NCBI GenBank assembly: GCA_031308135.1
Contig: JAHLJT010000631.1
Span: 7,098,764 to 7,162,763 of the forward strand
Reading direction: 5' to 3'
DNA length: 64,000 nt
Origin: Acheta domesticus
Lineage: Eukaryota; Arthropoda; Insecta; Orthoptera; Gryllidae
Shown here: positions 62,226 to 64,000 of the stretch, one piece after another
Position numbering within the stretch: position 1 is the first letter of the stretch
How the letters are laid out: every line of letters begins with the position of its first letter
The notes under the pieces: model-generated
What the model was told of the DNA's origin: nothing
Databases searched by the model: none
What the model saw: only the letters and a program-made list of their open reading frames with translations
Program-made: the position numbers and the translations under genes

Positions 62226-62692
62226 CGAAATAATTACAGATGTTATCGTTGCCAACAATATTGTTTGTTTGAATAGCAGCTTTGAACGGCTTAGCCATAA
62301 TCATCAGTTTCTAGTACAAGAAATATAAACAAACAATTAAAACACGAGTCAAAAACAAAACATTAGGATTCAAAGATTACTAATAATTTTAAAACCTGAA
62401 TTAACATTTTATGAAATAAAAGAAAATAAAAAGGGGGCGTTAAATCATTTAATATTACAGTAATTGTGAATCAATGCAATAAAGTGGAAGTGTTTTTCTC
62501 TGATACAAAATCGCACATGTTCAATTCAAGTTCTTGCATAGATATTTGAAACCTATTGTTTTGGTTTTGACTCATGTTTAATTTTTTGTTTATATTTCTT
62601 GTACTAGAAACTGATGATGATGGCTAAGTCATCGAAAGGTTCTATTTAAATAAACAATATTGTTGGCAATGTCGTCACCTACAATTATTTCA
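62226..62692. mobile_element. Long-armed inverted-repeat element
   Basis: Arms of about 148 bp (62226-62373 and 62540-62692) are reverse complements with about 80-90% identity: AACAATATTGTTTGTTTGAA, TCAGTTTCTAGTACAAGAAA and ATATAAACAAACAATTAAAA in the left arm. The outer parts carry CTGATGAT plus a stem plus GAAA (read from the right arm). The spacer is about 165 bp of AT-rich sequence. Just downstream of the MADF exon. Confidence 0.75.
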
Positions 62693-62811
62693 TATTTGCT
62701 AAAATATGTTGTGGCAATTTTTTTAACAAATTAATATACTTTATCGAGTTTATTATTATTATACTTTATAATTAATATACTTTATCGTTTATGGAGTTCT
62801 TTTTCATTTAA

Positions 62812-62840
62812 AATTATTATTATTATTATTATTATTAATA
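62812..62840. repeat. (ATT)n microsatellite
   Basis: About nine consecutive ATT units. Confidence 0.9.
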
Positions 62841-63007
62841 ATATTATTATTTTGTAAAATTCATCAAACATTTGTTGGTGCATTAAATCATTATTTTTCT
62901 TTCGCGTAATGCAAAAGATATTCATAAACATTATTGCACGGTAAATTTTAAAGATAGAAAGAATGTGAAAAGTTCAGCAATAATTGTTTACACAATATTT
63001 ACAAACA

Positions 63008-63135
63008 AACCATGCTGTGCCGGGCTGGGCCGGGAAGGGCGGGCCGGGCCGGGCCGGAGAGACCGGCCATAATGGGTGAGGCCGAGCCGCGCGGAGCGGT
63101 TCCGTGCTGTGCTGGGCGCCCGTAGTGGGTTTCTA
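63008..63135. other. Second GC-rich block
   Basis: Composed of GGGCCGG/GGCCGGGCCGG-type units and TGTGCCGGGC. On the reverse strand it reads AAACCCACTACGGGCGCCCA and then GCACAGCACGG. This parallels AAACCCATTGGAACGGCACC in the block at 61600-61880. The two blocks enclose the MADF exon. Confidence 0.55.
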
Positions 63136-63299
63136 GCTTTACAATAACTAGTTTTTTCAGCGTTTGGTAACATTTCTCATTTTTAGCAATTGCTAAAAAT
63201 CTACCGTCTCTACCAATGAATCAATCAATGAATAGATTTTTCCCTAAGTTTTGCTTTGGAGAGCTCGTGATCCTATTGGCCCAACCCCTGGATCTATTT

Positions 63300-63410
63300 A
63301 TTTTTATTTATTTATTTGTCAAAAAAAAACAGTAAAAACTGTATGTGACGTGTGGGGAAAGAGATTTATCTGCGCATATTTTCTTGAGGCCCAGAATAAA
63401 AAAAAAATAA
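63300..63410 (+). mobile_element. R1-like LINE 3' terminus, short copy
   Basis: CAGTAAAAACTGTATGTGAC, GTGTGGGGAAAGAGATTTAT and TTGAGGCCCAGAAT plus an A-run match the ends of the copies at 15590-15672 and 16780-16855. Confidence 0.8.
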
Positions 63411-63549
63411 TAATAAAAAAATGAAAAACTAGAAACAAGAATTTAGAAAATAATTATTATTTTAGAAAAATAAAAATATTTGAAAAATGTTTGTTCCCGA
63501 GTTATAGAAAATCAATTTCAACTGTAAATGAACTACAAGCAAAAGGAGT

Positions 63550-63780
63550 GCTCAACAAAACGTGCGCACAGTGAAGCTACATTTATTTTTTTTCGTCCAG
63601 AAGCAAAACAAGGGGCCATCTCAGCATTTGCTCAATGGATCAGGGAAACTCGACAATAACCTGATCGAGATGGAGGTGTCATTGACCTGGAAGCTGAAGT
63701 ACATTACTTGTTCCAGGAGTATTAAATATTTTTTAAAAATGTATACAATACAAACGTAAACTGATTCATTATATATCATT
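63550..63780 (-). mobile_element. Jockey/CR1-type LINE 3' tail, copy 3
   Basis: The reverse complement of 20149-20345 and parallel to 47555-47757: AGAAGCAAAACAAGGGGCCA, TCTCAGCATTTGCTCAATGG, CCTGATCGAGATGGAGGTG and a TATACAATACAAACGT segment. Confirms a multi-copy family. Confidence 0.8.
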
Positions 63781-63916
63781 GTTTTGTTACAATAAACATT
63801 ATTTTTCTTTTTGACGATCAGTATAGTCTGTAATTGTATAGAAACAGTTTTGCAGCAGAAAAGATTTTACTTTTAACTTAAATTTGTATAAAGTATAAAA
63901 GATCTTCCAGTGCAGT

Positions 63917-64000
63917 GGCGTAACGCAAAAATATTTTGTAGATGGAATTATATAAATTAAATAATTTACTTAAAAATGTATATATCAATCAAGACTAGCT
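63917..64000 (+). mobile_element. hAT-type element, left end at window edge
   Basis: CAGTGGCGTAACGCAAAAAT is a typical hAT terminal sequence. The rest continues beyond the window, so neither the right end nor the target duplication can be checked. Confidence 0.4.

Noticed and set aside
1..64000. CRISPR arrays, operons, bacterial genes
   Set aside because: The regular 65-bp array at 1615-2065 has no spacer structure, and all recognised genes have eukaryotic introns.

Overview
The window is nuclear DNA from an animal, almost certainly an insect. It is AT-rich, with GT-AG introns and many transposon families, and it carries parts of three conserved genes. A long ROS1/Sevenless receptor kinase next to mariner, hAT, piggyBac and pogo remnants fits an insect, probably a hemimetabolous one with a large repeat-rich genome. 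I cannot name the species.

Layout. 1-8.1 kb: the last four exons of INTS5 (Integrator complex subunit 5, + strand). Its 5' two thirds lie left of the window. Its introns hold a 65-bp inverted tandem array, a pogo-type MITE, an old LINE and a SINE. 8.1-21.9 kb: intergenic repeats. They include a tRNA-derived SINE, hAT fragments, two old LINE tails, a broken mariner split by a hAT MITE and by an R1-like LINE tail, and a nearly intact Jockey/CR1-type reverse transcriptase whose 3' UTR is split by an internally deleted piggyBac. 21.9-25.7 kb: SNIP1, with a 5' non-coding exon and three coding exons, complete (403 aa). 25.7-32.2 kb: intergenic, with little recognisable content. 32.3-58.9 kb: ROS1/sevenless on the - strand. 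Thirty-six coding exons can be placed with consistent splice phases and encode about 2,530 residues (cysteine-rich start, fibronectin III and YWTD beta-propeller blocks, transmembrane helix, tyrosine kinase, tail). Only the signal-peptide exon or exons are missing. Two exons each carry one extra base that breaks the frame. 59.6-64 kb: SINE copies, a hAT copy, GC-rich blocks around a MADF-domain first exon, a long-armed inverted repeat, and LINE 3' ends.

The three conserved genes have unrelated jobs: snRNA/mRNA 3'-end processing and transcription attenuation (INTS5), RNA processing and signalling (SNIP1), and cell-surface signalling (ROS1/Sev). They look like ordinary neighbours rather than a functional cluster. 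I found no convincing new multi-gene system. The most unusual features are the 65-bp inverted array in INTS5, a LINE fragment that begins at a sevenless splice donor, the two sevenless frameshifts, the piggyBac deletion derivative, and the MADF exon between GC-rich blocks.
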